From positions 9,320,501 through 9,384,500 of the forward strand of contig CM040107.1 in assembly GCA_022496805.1 (NCBI GenBank): a stretch of DNA of 64,000 nt. Reading direction: 5' to 3'. The DNA comes from Pohlia nutans (taxonomy: Eukaryota; Streptophyta; Bryopsida; Bryales; Mniaceae). Below the pieces are notes generated by a model. That model was not told the origin of the DNA. It did no database searches and saw nothing but the letters and a program-made list of their open reading frames with translations. Below, piece after piece: positions 63,719-64,000 of the stretch (position 1 is its first letter; each line of letters starts with the position of its first letter). The position numbers and the translations under genes were made by a program.

Positions 63719-64000
63719 TTTGCATGGTCTGAAAATTGATTCCATCTTGTTTTGCTGTATGTATCATAGATTTCTATCATGAACTACAACACTATAAGTT
63801 GTAGTTGATTGGAATACTTGCACACTAAGTGTGACTTCAATGATCATGTATTCACACAAAAAACTTAAATATATTATACTATATCTATTTCTACTGTTTT
63901 GCCCAACCTTTTCCAGATTGACTACATAATTTTCCATTTTGCACTGCAAACACACGGTCTAAGCTCCAGCGGTCATAGGTCCCCTAAAATTACTATAAAT
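63719..64000. other. No gene seen
   Basis: AT-rich end of the window without recognised features. Confidence 0.35.

Noticed and set aside
1..64000. CRISPR arrays, bacterial operons, prophage
   Set aside because: No regularly spaced repeats with unique spacers and no bacterial gene organisation. The sequence is clearly eukaryotic.

Overview
The window is nuclear DNA of a eukaryote, almost certainly a land plant. It has multi-exon genes with GT-AG introns, no operons, and one intact gene for a plant-type sterol methyltransferase. The mix of lineages suggests a TE-rich genome such as a bryophyte, lycophyte, fern or gymnosperm, but the sequence does not settle which. Nearly everything else is transposable-element (TE) sequence, mostly broken, often nested, and mixed with fragments of host genes.

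Layout. 0-9.3 kb: the right part of CACTA element 1 (TNP2-type transposase, then a DUF4216-like protein) ends at a canonical TIR at 7794. It sits inside an older DUF7869-type TE gene. A copy of a nested unknown element lies at 1-1023 and a palindrome-rich MITE at 1887-2049. 9.3-15.3 kb: mostly anonymous, with one doubtful ORF. 15.3-31 kb: many small MITEs. At least seven are bounded by TTAA with ends of the form CCC...GGG, a piggyBac-like signature. Between them lie fragments of DNA ligase I (weak), SAICAR synthase, gamma-tocopherol methyltransferase and methionine synthase. The methionine synthase pieces are inside a 1.49-kb CACTA element with a perfect TAA target duplication. The intact single-exon SMT2-type gene is at 27873-28979. 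31-38 kb: fold-back elements, an unidentified coding remnant, and a SET-domain fragment next to a CACTA-like end. 38-47.5 kb: CACTA element 2, whose transposase gene is split by a 4.5-kb nested element of the same family as the one at position 1. 47.5-53 kb: a Ty3/gypsy RNase H fragment, then two minus-strand copies of a multi-exon gene whose reconstructed exons show a ParB-like motif, a long helical middle and an amino-DNA-methyltransferase domain. 53.2-56.8 kb: a gag-only retroelement with about 170-bp terminal direct repeats. 57-61.2 kb: tandem repeats and a 1.56-kb inverted-repeat element that contains a tRNA-like SINE. 61.8-63.9 kb: an unidentified TE-like coding block.

The most interesting observation is the ParB-like/DNA-methyltransferase gene at 48.65-52.99 kb plus its second partial copy. 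Motifs of a beta-type N4/N6 methylase appear in the expected order and are restored across plausible splice junctions. The TE reading frames, including this gene, are broken mainly by G:C to A:T nonsense changes (Trp to stop, Arg/Gln to stop), as expected for old methylated repeats.
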